From Pithys albifrons albifrons (Eukaryota; Chordata; Aves; Passeriformes; Thamnophilidae): a DNA stretch of 64,000 bases. The stretch spans positions 23,840,865 through 23,904,864 of the forward strand of contig NC_092464.1 in assembly GCF_047495875.1 (NCBI RefSeq), read 5' to 3'. The notes under the pieces were generated by a model. It did no database searches. It had not been told where the DNA came from and worked only from the letters and a program-made list of their open reading frames with translations. This document shows, in pieces, positions 36,101 to 47,866 of this stretch; the stretch's first letter is position 1; each line of letters starts with the position of its first letter. The translations under genes and the position numbers were made by a program.

Positions 36101-37949
36101 TGAAAGTTGTATCCTCTACTTAAAAAGTAATTTATCCATTTCCTGCCCAGTCTTGCTGTGAAAAAAACAGAAATTACATCTATAACACTTCTAGATATTG
36201 AAAAGGTGACTCTTTAATCTTTTTTGTTTTCAGTAGCCATATTTAGAAAGGAAAATGCAATTGTATACTTGGCAATGGCAAGGGATGCAACAGGGTATTT
36301 TTAAATGTGGGCTCAAGTTGCTTTACTGTTAAAAATTTTGTAATAAATCCTTACAATTGGATATTGTATTCGGATAAGCTTTTGTTTTTACTCTTCTTTT
36401 ATTACTATGCTTATAGAGGTCATGTAGTCTAAAAAAGTTAGAAGTACACATTTGAAAATTCACAAATTAATATAACTATATGACATTTGTCTAAAAAAGT
36501 CACTCAGTACCAGCAGTCTTGGAAATGTATTAGCACGATGCTGGTTTCCACCCCAGCTGAAAGGTTATGTCTGAGACCAGACAAGGTCACAGAGGTTAGA
36601 GAAAGCATTGCCTGTGATGGCCACAAAGCATTCAGCTATTAGGGATGAAGATCAGTTCCCTGTCCAGATTTATAACCTCCCCTGCTGTTTCAGCAGCTCA
36701 ACATTGGCATATGCTCCAAAGGAAACAGTCTCCCACATCTCTGGCTGAAGGGGGAAAAAAGTGATGTAATGGGAAAAAAGCAGTAAGAAAGAGTTTGATG
36801 CTGAGAGTAAGAAAATGTTTTCACAAAGGGAACTGTTTGAACACAAACGTTAGCTACACATGTTGATACAGCATAGTCACAGTTGGGTGAATTAACAAGA
36901 TGTCGACTGTGGCTTAGCTCTGTGGAGAAGGGGAAATTCTAGTGGAAGCAGCATGCTCCACATACATCATTTGACATCTTGGTTAGAAATTATCCTTAAG
37001 CAACAGTGGGGTTTTTATAGCACTGATAATATCTGGCATTATATATGGCTAATGATGCAGATTATTTATTTGTTTGTTTACACTTTTTCAGTTTTCTGTG
37101 ACATAGCATAGCAGCTGGCAAACAAAACAAATACACAGACCTGAATTGCAATCACTGAAAGGACAATATTCCAGGAAAATAGGATTCCATTTCTCCCTAA
37201 AGCATTGGTGAACATGGGGCATCCTCTTCCCCAAAGTCTAACTGCAATTTTTTGCATACTCTCAGTTTCTAGAGAAGGTGTAACAGCTTCAGTTCCCTGT
37301 GCTTTTACTAGTGATCCAGGTGGAGTCATCCCTCACTCAAGTCGGCTAACAGCACCAGACTATTAGAAGCACTGTGTTATAGGAGTGAGGAGATAGTTCT
37401 GGCATGGTCATCATTTTCTTTCCTGTCAGCAGATACATTGTGGAAATTTTCCTATTGTGTAAATTTTGCCTAAGAAACGTAAAAACCATTGGCATCCATA
37501 AGAAATGAGTTCTGAAATATACCATTTTGAATCCTATTTCATATTAGCTGGAGAAATAATTTGTTTCCCTTGTATTTCCTCTCTTCCATCAGTAGCACTC
37601 AAATACTTTATAAGCAGAGGAATCATTTATAGGTAGCACAGCTTCTGTTCTAAATCCCGTGTATTAGTAAAGTTAATATTCTCACTCCATACTGATGTTT
37701 GCAGAGGTGGATGTGTCAGATAGAATAAGTTCTTTTTTAAGATGTGTTTAAATCCACAGTGTCTTTCTTATTTCCACCAACCACTGTATCGCATTATTCC
37801 CATAAGGAAGGTCAGGTTTAGGGAGCTCATGTTCTTGGTGCAAACCTATATGTGCATAAATGTTGATAAATTGCCTCAATTCACCCTCAGATCTGAGTGT
37901 TCATCTTCAAGCCACAGAATTTGTCTAATTATAAGTAAAAAGTCATTGA
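33127..37949. other. Noncoding AT-rich stretch, no gene seen
   Basis: No exon or named repeat. The 130-codon minus frame at 33207-33599 lies upstream of the candidate exon, in the same sense, but shows no domain. An 11-bp perfect inverted repeat is noted separately at 33895-33951. Confidence 0.65.
33895..33951. repeat. Perfect 11-bp inverted repeat
   Basis: CATGAACATAT (33895-33905) and ATATGTTCATG (33941-33951) are exact reverse complements 35 bases apart, in AT-rich sequence. A short tandem CATATGTT duplication lies in the right arm. Function unknown, possibly chance. Confidence 0.6.
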
Positions 37950-37997
37950 CGTTTTTATTATGAGGCATTTTTACTGTGAGACATTTTTATTATGAGA
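37950..37997. repeat. Tandem repeat, three 16-bp units
   Basis: The units begin at 37950, 37966 and 37982. The third reads CATTTTTATTATGAGA and the others differ from it by two or three bases. It is a short minisatellite-like slip duplication. Confidence 0.8.
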
Positions 37998-40900
37998 CCC
38001 AGTTATATAATATTTTTCATAGTTCATTTAAAAACAGGCCTTCGTTTTACTTCACTCTGCAAAGCCATGATGAACACAGTAGATGGGTGAATAAACATAT
38101 CTTTTTAAAGTGGGTGAAAGAAAATCTCTTAGAGTGACATTTTGAAGTATTTAATGTTCAGATTTGATTAATAATCAGGAATAAATATGAACTATTCTCA
38201 TATTCTTCATCTCATAATTTAAAGGGAAACATCAAATGCCAAGTAATTGCATCTGTGCCAAAAGGTAATTCCATATTCCTCGTTGAATGAAACAAAATAA
38301 TAATTTCTCTGTTCTTTCCCAATCATATTTGATGATAGAGCAGGAGTCAATGAACAAATTCATATACAATCATCTTCACTAACAGTTTAAGAGCAACTTC
38401 TGGTTCTGGCAGTCCTTACACAAGCAAGAGTACACTCAACCTGGCAAAAAGTTAAAAAGCACACTTACTGTACTTGTGAACCATTGATTTGAAATCTCTG
38501 GCTGTCTGAAAGGAATCTTGAGGGAGTCTAATAGCGTATGATCGGCAGAGATGGGTGACTAAGAGGGGATAGAAAATGGAGCTTCCATCACAATGGAAAT
38601 AAATGGTTAGCCGCCTAATGAGGCCTGTGAATCTAGCAAGAGTTAAGAGAGATCAAAAACACAAAATGAAGTGAGATGCTTGTCTGCTTGAATACATAAA
38701 ATGATGCCCACTGAAATATCACTTATTTTGGTTTTAAGGAAAGAGAGAAGATAAGCAAAATATAGCAGAGATATTGAGTACTTGACAGTGTTTTACCATA
38801 TCTCTCACAGCTTCACCTAAAACATGAAATCAGATTGGTTGGGGTAGCAGCATTGATCAGTGCAGGTGAAGTGTCTGAATGCGCAATAATGACTGCTAGT
38901 GACATTACAGCTCAGTGCTTATTCAGGCAATGGCACAAGAAGTGTCATATCAATACGCAGAGTCAGCAGCAAAGAAGGAGGATGAGGACAAAAATTTATG
39001 CAGCTTCAGAGACCCAAATGTGGGCAGAGAATAATAAATTAATGCTCAACAGAAACCATTTCCAAAAGAATGTATGAGGTCCCTGAAAGGTCACTAACTG
39101 ATAAACTCCCCAGTACAGAGCTCCTTTACTTGGGTGTTTATATAAAGTGAAGAAAAATGTGGTCTTAATTCTGAACTGAAGTTAACTGTGGCAGTAAAAA
39201 TTCTATTAATAACAGCAACCCTGATTCAGGAGGAGAGATAAAGTTGAAGGATAATGAAAATGCCAGACTGGTCGTGTAATGAGTAGCAAATCCATAAATG
39301 TGTGATCTGAATAGTGTTCATCCAAAATAAGAAACTGGGGGAAACTTGGGCAAACCTAATTAGGGAGTAATTAAACCCTACCTATAAGATAAATAGATAA
39401 AAATGTTGTAATAAAAAACCCTCACTGTTTTACATTTCCTCTTTTAGAAGAAATATGACAATATATTAATTTTAATACCTTTACTTCACTGGTTGCTAAA
39501 AAATACTCAGTAGCCAGGTGAAAATTCCCACCAGGTGAAAGACAGTGGTGCTGTACTAGGACACATTGCTGGGGGAGGCAGGAGAGATGCAGTGTGGAGA
39601 AGAGTTACCACCAGCCTCTTTTTTGCTGTGAGCCATTCAGGAGGGTGCAGGTTGGAGCAAGTCTTGCTTTCTGGCTTGCACATTTCATGTCCTGCATGCC
39701 AGGAACCTAAGTCAGGAAACTGAGTGTAAGTCAGAGTGCCAGTACAGACTGTTCATGGTAGAGCCATCTAGTTTATCATTGTGACATTATTTTAAACACA
39801 GCTGGCAAGAGAATGCTTCTAATCCATTGTACTGTTAATTGGCATTTTCTAGCAGGGCAATCCCCATTTATAAAATGTGGTTTCCATAATAACCCACTGA
39901 ATAATCTCTGAAAAAAAAGCACGTCCCTCTCATGCTTGAGATTCATGTGTCAAAGCAAAAGGTGATGTTTGATGAAGTCAGTCTGCAAAGTGTAATGAGT
40001 ATAATGCTGCATCAACAAGGTTTCCTCAAGGAGATAACTGCAGTCAGAAAATCACTATAGCAGTTGCTGTTAATGAGAGGGAGGAAGAATGATTCATAAA
40101 CAAGTCCTGTAACTTGCCTACAGGAGCACCACGGGGAGAAGTCCTGTTACTCATTATGCTGCGTGTCAGCTCCAATGAGGCCAGAAGCGCAGCAGAACAA
40201 TGCCTGTGACATCTTGGGTGGCCAAAGATTTCTTACATTGTTTTCACATTCATTGGGAACTTGAAATTTGCACAGAAAAGAAAGAAAGCCTTTGGACCTG
40301 CCTGTAAGAGGCTTACTCCCCATATAAATTATATAACATGCACTTGAATTACATATAAATGTATATACACACCTTCACCACCCCACAGAACACAGGAGAA
40401 AGTGTCCATTTTCAGCATTTTTCCAGCTTATCATTTAGTAGAGGAACGGAAAGAATACATAGGCTTATACCATGGATGTTCCCTCTTCCTTTTATTTGTA
40501 TTTAATTTTGCAGGGACAAGGTTCATTTTCTGCTCAGTAACAAGAAGGAAAATTCTTCTATTCCACATTGTTATTATAAATGCATGTGGAATATATTGTA
40601 TGGTTTTTCAGGCTGTACAGAATGAAATGAAAAGGAGTTTTCAATCTTTTAATGTTCCATGCTTGTGGAAGATGCATAAGAAAATGGTCCATGGAGATCC
40701 TATATTATTATTTGAGGGATTTTTATTTTTCAGGCCTGGTCAGGCTTTATAACTGGCACATTTCCAAGAATGCACCTCTCAAGCACTGAGTTTTCTAATG
40801 ATTTCTCCTTATGCTATTTATCTCACTTTTCCAGTTGCAGTGCATTTATCCTCACACAGACAGAAGCATTACAGGAGAGGAAAGGAGACATCAAAGCAAT

Positions 40901-42651
40901 TTTGTCAAACAGAGGAATATGGATTTCCTGCTCCCCTCCCCAAAGGATATTTTCAAGAAGATGCAAGGTTTTGCAATGCACAAATATATCAGCAGTGCAA
41001 AGCAAACAGGAAAGGTTGTAACATTTGCTGAAGTTCTACTGACTTAGCTCAGCCTGTGTGTAGAGTGGGAGAAGGATCTGGGCCTGGCAGTTTGCCCTAA
41101 AATGTACACGTTTTACAGGCTGTCCTCTGTGCTTCCCCAGTAACTTCTCTTCTACCTACTGAAACCCAGAAAATAATTTGTTCTCAACCCAAAAGTGAAA
41201 ATGCAAAACAGCCAATGCCCATCTGACTTTTGCAGTATCTAAACTTGCTGGATGACTTGTTCCCTCTGGTTGTATTTAGCTACACAGCACAGCAGTTACT
41301 TTCAGCATCCCTCTGCTGGAACTATGGTTGCATAAATAGCAGACAGATCTCTCAGTAATTCCAACCTCTTTCTTTAAATACTCACACCACAGATTTTTCA
41401 ACACAACATTGCGGGAGGTGACACTGTTATTTATGTAAGAACATAGCCATTCTGTGATGGGTTACAGGATTTAACAAAAGTTATTACACAATGTGGTGGC
41501 AATGAAAGACAGCTGAACAGTCTCCTAGACAGTGAAATATCGGAACTTAAAAGCTTTTTTCCAAGTCAGAAAAAAAGCACAGAGATTTTGAGACTTTAGA
41601 TCCACCTTTAATAACAGGTATAGTCCTAAAGGGGAGATAGAAAATACAGCATTTTATGCCAAAAGAAGCATAAGAAGGTATTTTCAAATGGATTTTCAGA
41701 GGTACTAAAGGAGTTGGGTGCTCAAATCTCATGGGTTGACCTAAGTAGATTCTGTAAGCTTCATCACAAATCACAGCTGTAATGTCCATAAAAGAAGGAC
41801 TATTTCACGCCCAAGGCACTTAACTCGAGCTCACCAGATTTTGGATTCATGCCTGGCTCTGTCTGAATCTGCAACACACTCGCCCTTTCTGCGCCTCAGT
41901 TTCTCTTTCTGTGTAGCAGTACTGAGACTGCACAGAGAAGTTCTAAGGATGAAGTCACTATAATGTGGGGGACACACTTGCCCATTTAATTTATAGACAT
42001 TTTTGACAATTAAAAGTAAGAAGTGGGATTGGACACAAGACATACTATATATGCATAGAAGAAAATTCAAAATGTTAATCACTCAGAATAAAAAGAAATA
42101 AAGCAGGACTTACTGCTTCCCTGGTAAAAATATGGCCTAGAAGAAATTTCCTCAGAACTTTAATAAGGTAAATGTTTCCCCCTAAACAGGAAAATCTTAG
42201 TCATTATTATGGTGAAATAGCTTCACTGTATGAAGTAACATTGAAACTTATTAACAAGAGGCAAGAACATAGGCAAAATGGGAAGGTGCATGATGTCAAA
42301 CATTATGACCACAGTGTGAGGCTGGTCACAGAAGCAATGCCTGGCTGCATGATATCCTCATCAGCAGGGCTGAGCAAGCCCAGCAGACCAATAAAGTAAC
42401 TGAAATTGGAGATAGACTCATCTGTAGACTGAGATGAACATGAACTGGGACTTCAGGTCTCTTAATTTTGCTGTGATGCCAAGCCTTGGGCTTCATAAAT
42501 GTAAAAGATTCAGATTTGTCTGATAGTGGGTGCATAAGGTGGAAGTGGGGATGACTCTGCCCAGCTGCCTTCTGGGTCTCCTATGAACATGTGCTGAGGA
42601 GCCAGCTTTTGGTCCTTCCACATAAGATAGCACCATCACTCACTCTCCAGC
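37998..42651. other. Noncoding, no gene seen
   Basis: No exon or named repeat. Three overlapping short plus frames at 40770-41047 cover the same bases in all three frames, which argues for low stop density by chance rather than coding. About 41640-41740 has faint TATTTTCAAA-type words like those at 6119-6222. Confidence 0.6.
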
Positions 42652-42867
42652 TTGCTAACCCAACTAATCCAATCACTGAGAGAGGGTCTTGTCTGTCTCT
42701 CTCTCTGCAGCCCTCCAGAGAGGCTAGACCTGGTGCTAACATGCCTTGAGGGATACTTTCTAGACCTATGTGCCATTCATGAAGGAAAGCTAAAAGGCTT
42801 CCCTTTACCTTTGTTAGTCCTGGTTGATGATGTGCTTTGGTGCTCTGGTTGTATTCAGTGTCACTGA
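42652..42867 (+). other. Exon-like segment behind a strong splice acceptor
   Basis: A near-ideal 3' splice site, CTTGTCTGTCTCTCTCTCTG plus CAG, ends at 42710. The frame after it runs 52 codons to a TGA at 42865-42867 and begins PPERLDLVLTCLEGYFLDLC. No upstream exon, known domain or donor supports a gene, so it is recorded as a splice-signal candidate and not as a CDS. A (TC)n run can mimic an acceptor. Confidence 0.2.
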
Positions 42868-45800
42868 GACTGTAGCTCTCCTGGTACCTTCAGTAGATCT
42901 ATACTTGGCTTCTTCACAGGAAAATATGTAGAAATCTGTTCAATAAACCTACTGAAGACAAGTAGTTTACGGGAGCAAACCTTTAAGAAAGCCAGTGCAA
43001 AACCAGTGCAGAAGAATTTTGCAACCACTCAAGGTATGCTAGTTTCTCTGCTCCATTTGTATCCTTTTCTTGGGTCAATTACATCCCAACACAATGTCAA
43101 GTTTTCCTAAAATTTCTGTTGATATTCTCAACATGCAGCTCATATATCTTTTCGGTTTTTTTCATGGTTCTGGACTTCAATAAAATAATTTCGTCCTCAC
43201 TGGAGATATCTCTCATTACTCAGTTCCAATTTAGTTTCTCATTTATGTTCAGAGAGGAAAGGGGTTCGAACTAGAAATCTGAATCTTCAGGGAGAATTCA
43301 GACTTGGGACTTGAATTCCCTTCTTACATAAATGATCCTGTGAGCTCATACATTTCTCCAGAGGAGACATGGACATCACTGTATTTATGGCTTACTGTCA
43401 GCTACCTGTCTGGTGCCTCACTTTGCCTCAACACCATGGTCTAGAACTTAGAGCTGAGCCAAAATATTAAACACAACCAAAAGGGAAATCATGCCAGTTT
43501 TCACCATATCCATATTTACCAGGATTTTAAATACCTTTGTTTCTGCAAGAGATATAAGTCATTCTTCCAGATCCCTCTTGAAGTGCAGTGTGTTAAATTT
43601 CAAAGGCACATTAGATTTGTTTCCTGTCTCTGGTGTCCAAACAGGATGAACGTGGATAAAAGGACATCCACAAATGAGAAAATAGGACCAGGTTCACTGG
43701 TACCTTTAGATTGTTTGTGAGATAACTGAAGGGGCACTTTATCTGCTGTTTCCTTGTATTTAGGCCAACTCTAACTGTCTGCACTTGACCCAGCATAGAT
43801 GAAAACATTTTGGGTATTAAGGTACAACTGGAGTCAAAAGCCCAAGAACTGCAAGAAACATTCTATATTCCCTGGATGTTTTTTCATCTCAACTGCAGAA
43901 AACAAATCTAAATCTCATTCCTTTACTTCACTGAAGTGATTCAAATAGGAATGGAGCAAGGGGGGGAAAAAGGCAAAGCAAAACAAAAAAAAAATACTAT
44001 AAAACCATAGAACCACAGCCTGTAGATAAACAATTTTTAGGATTATCAAAACAAAGCACTTGAAGGTAGTGTGAAGCTTTGAATGGGGTCAGTTCTGAGA
44101 ACATCTAGATGTTTCTTAGAACTTACTCAGAAATAAGAAGTGGTGGTTTAAAGTCTACTGACAAACCAGTGTAACCATTACAGACTTCAGCAACTGGGCT
44201 GAAGTTCTGTCACCTGTGCTGCCTGGTCCAGATCAATTCATTCATCCAGTCACAGCTTTCAGATCTTCACTAGAAAGAAGACACCTCTCTGGAGCTGCTG
44301 TGAAGGTTGCATTGCAAACCCCCCTCATTCATGTGCACAGTTCTGACTGTGTGTGGTGTGTGGACCTGTGCAATATTCAGAGCATTATCCAGAAGAATGA
44401 AAGCGGGCATCCATACTACAAACACCTCACACAAGTACATGGCAATAGGATTTTTACTGACTATAGAGTCATAACTGTGCCTTTGATACTCAGGCCTCCC
44501 TTTTGAAATCCAAATAATTTATAAATTACTGTCAGAAATTGATTGACATAAAAATGAAGGTAAAACAAATTATAATATCAAGTTAATCAAAATGCAGAAA
44601 TACCCTTGCCTGGTAGGAGAGGATCAAGTGGGTCATTCCATGAGATGGAGAGTCACTTTGTGTATATGTTTGGGGGTCTTATGCACCTCGAGGCATCCTG
44701 ACAGACTCCGGAGAGGAACTCCTGCAGCAGGAATACCTTTTTACCTCTCCTGCCCCCTTTATAAAAAGACACATTAATCTCCTCCTTGTATTTATGGCAG
44801 CTGTTACTAGCTGCATTGAAACAGATCACCTTGAGATTTGGTTCAAACAGAGCAAGTCCCTTGAGTTTTTTCCCCAGCTGTTAAGGAAGAAAAAATTATT
44901 TAAACACTCACTTCAGGGAAGCTGCAGACAAAGGCATCACCTCTTCCCAGATGTGTATTCTGCCTGACTTTGAAGTGAATCTACTGAGCCATCCTTGAGA
45001 CGGTTATGCATGTTCTGTCATTATGTTAAGCCGTTAATTGTCCTAGTTTCCAATGTAATGTGAATTAGAGTCATTAAGATCCACTGCTATGGCAGGTTTT
45101 TCTCTCTAGTTATTCAGTCTACTTTAAAAAGACATGTATTATCTGAGTCTCTGAGGTCTTGAGTATTTTCACCTGTCCCGTGGAAACTTGCCATTTAGTC
45201 TAATGCAAGCAGAAATGTTCCTCTGGCCTGAAGATTCTTAGGCGAAATCCTAGAATAATAAGGTATAAGTAAATACTTTAATGTCTTAGATTTTAAGGGA
45301 ACACGGTCACTTTTCTGGGGAGTTGCAGCTGGAGTTTACTCTCTGCACTTTCAAATGTTAAAGTGTATTTTAGCTGACCAGCTCTATACTGACAAGCTGA
45401 TTAATGTCTAGAGTAAAAAGGAACATTCTTTCAGTGGTTGAAAGCTACAGATAAGTGTTGGGGTTATTTTATTTTCTCTGGAGTGGTACCCTTTTTCCAA
45501 AACACTCTGTCTGCTCCAGTCCTGTTCATGCCCTCTCGTTTTTAATACACCACTAGTAAGGATATTGAATACCACTAACAGGGATTTCACGGATACTGAA
45601 ATAAATCTCCAACTTCCTCAACTGAGATTAGAAATTACCCCTAAACTTATAGCTCAGTCTTAGCTCAGGATTCCTCTTTTGTTTTCAGTTTTTAGCCAGA
45701 AGGTCTGTTATGCCCCCACAATTCTCTTGGCTGGTTCACACCTAGAGAAATACGTAAGAGGTCAGAAAATTTATTCCACTGCTTCAACAAGAAATTAATA

Positions 45801-46722
45801 GAATTGATTAGCCACAGTATCTCAAGGCTTAGATCCATGCTTTGCAGAAGTAATTCATAATATCCTGAAAGTTGAAATCCTGAAATATCATTTCACTGCT
45901 GTGAATAAGTCCAAATCAGCTATTCGTTGCACTCAGTAAAGATACAGTATAGTGAACAGAATGATAAGCTCAGCTCACTGTTAGCACTGTAACGAAAGAA
46001 GCAAACCATGACAAGGTTAATCCCTGCCATTAAGAGTGACTATAACACACCTTGTTGATATTAATAAGGTCTTTGAGCTTTATTTTATAAAAGGCTTAAT
46101 AAGTCATAGTGTGAAGTTGACCGAAATATGCTGCTGATGCTTTTCTGTCATTGTATGATATGCCTACTTTGCAGCTGGTAGAGTAGGGTGCTCTCTAGAC
46201 CCTATTCCTTAATCACAGATTAAAACAGCTATCATGGCTGTAGATATGGAAAACTCTAAGAAATAATGTGCGCCTTACAGAGTTTTATAGTGTCATCCAA
46301 GACCTACTCTGAGACACAGAGGTGAGCCTATGAACCTCACAATTGGGATTGTAGCCTTTGCACCCCTAGTATCCTGTATTTTATTTCTCTGCTATAGAAA
46401 TGAAATATTGTCAGCATTACACTTTTATTTAAACCATTCTTTTATTGCTAATAAGCTGGGACAATCTTTAATAGCTACTCCATTGAAATCTAGTAATACT
46501 AAAATCCCTAACAGAGCAAAACATGTACGTGAGCTGTCACCCATGAAGTATAGGTGATCACAGTTCTAATCAAACTGCAATTGAGGAGTATGCAAATATT
46601 TCCTAGCAAATTATGTATTCAGTGCTCTTCAGGTTTAAAGGCTTTGTTGACTTTTCCTGGAAGCCTTTCTGGGTGTCCTCTGTCCAAAACTGTTCCACAA
46701 GGGATTCATGCAAGTAGTCTGC
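42868..46722. other. Noncoding, no gene seen
   Basis: No exon or named repeat. About 44990-45075 is a compact patch with TTATGCAT and GTTAATTG homeodomain/POU-like words, which could be a conserved noncoding element, but this cannot be judged without an alignment. Confidence 0.6.
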
Positions 46723-46753
46723 AGGATGCAAGCAAGTAGGATGCAAGCAATCT
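46723..46753. repeat. Tandem duplication of a 15-bp unit
   Basis: AGGATGCAAGCAAGT is followed at once by AGGATGCAAGCAATCT, and the half-unit ACAGGATG comes after. This is replication slippage. Confidence 0.75.
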
Positions 46754-47342
46754 ACAGGATGTATAAACAAACTGATAGCTGAGCTCTGTTGACTGGTCTG
46801 AATGCATCCCACACATTATATTCTACAGGGTTTTCCCCCATAGTTAAATCACTGGAATAGATATTCACACCAGTTTTAAGCTACAAGAGCAAAGTTTTTG
46901 CATAGCAGCCCTATAGAAAAGAGCTTCCAGCAAGGAACTGTGGAGCCAAGATTTCATCCCTAATAAAACTTGCCCCAAAATTCATTATTTAAATACTGTA
47001 AGTAATAAAATAAAACCTAGTTATGGGTAGGTACGAAGAACAGCAACAGCAGGCCCTTGCTGCACTCTTAGTCTAGCTCACTTGTATCTCATTTACTTAT
47101 TTTTTTCATTATGAATTTAACTGTGAGATTTCTGGAAATATGTGGACATACTGCTTACTGCAATAGGGCTCAACTTGGGGCCATGCAATGTTAAATTTAC
47201 TGTCAGATTCAACACCTACCAAAAATCATGCGTGTTTTGCTGCCAAGATGAACACAAAAATGAAGATTACAAGAGCTGAGAAGAAATCTGGGGTTTGGCT
47301 TGTTTCTTTGTTTATTTTTTGGGAAGCAGCTTTCTTAGTAAG
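46754..47342. other. Noncoding, no gene seen
   Basis: AT-rich sequence without recognisable features, ending at the second solo LTR. Confidence 0.6.
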
Positions 47343-47866
47343 TTCCATTGTTTAATCTGACAGGTAGCTAAACAGCTGATCCCTCACTTCCTCCTGCCCC
47401 CAGTGGGTTGGGGTAGAGAACTGGAGGGGAAAAAAGTAAAATTTGTGGCCTGAAATAAACACAGTTAAGTAGGACAGAAGTGGATGGGATAATAATAATA
47501 GAATTAAAATATAGAAGTGATTGTTCACCATCCACCAGCTGATGCCCAGCAGTTCCTGAGCCACAGTCCCCAACCACTTTCCCCCTAGTTTATATGCTGA
47601 GCATGATGTCACATAATATGGAAAACCCTTTGGCCAGTTTGGAACAGCTATCCTGGCTGTGTCTCCTTCCAATTTCTTGTAGCCCCAGTCTACTACCTTG
47701 TGGAATAGTGTGAGAGGCTGAAAAGTCCTTGACTTGGTGTAAAAAATGCTAGTGACAACTGAAACATCAATGTGTTATCAAAATTATTCTCATCCTAAAT
47801 GCAAACCACAGCATTATAGCAGCAACTAGGAAGAAAATTAACTTTATCCCAGCCCAAACCAGGACA
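47343..47866 (-). mobile_element. Solo LTR of an avian endogenous retrovirus, about 524 bp
   Basis: Read on minus it opens TGTCCTGGTTTGGGCTGGGA, a start I know from a widespread bird LTR family. It continues with the family landmarks: AAGTTAATTTTCTTCCTAG, AACACATTGATGTTTCAGTT, ACACAGCCAGGA, AACTGGCCAAAGGG, a TGACATCA element, and a TATA-type GCATATAAACTAG (about 47603-47591). The far end is decayed, with TTAAACAATGGAA in place of a clean terminus ending in CA. No internal retroviral sequence lies on either side. The flanks GTAAG and GTAGT do not give a convincing duplication. Minus-strand frames of 69 and 106 codons within it are noncoding. It is more diverged than the LTR at 1963-2663. Confidence 0.8.

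Noticed and set aside
43255..43285. GGTTCGAACT, resembling a tRNA B box
   Set aside because: No A box at the right distance, no acceptor-stem pairing, and no cloverleaf.
45995..46013. LTR end-like string GCAAACCATGACA
   Set aside because: No matching TG start, target-site duplication or LTR-like body was found in the 400-600 bases on either side.
47352..47672. 106-codon minus frame
   Set aside because: Lies wholly inside the noncoding solo LTR at 47343-47866.
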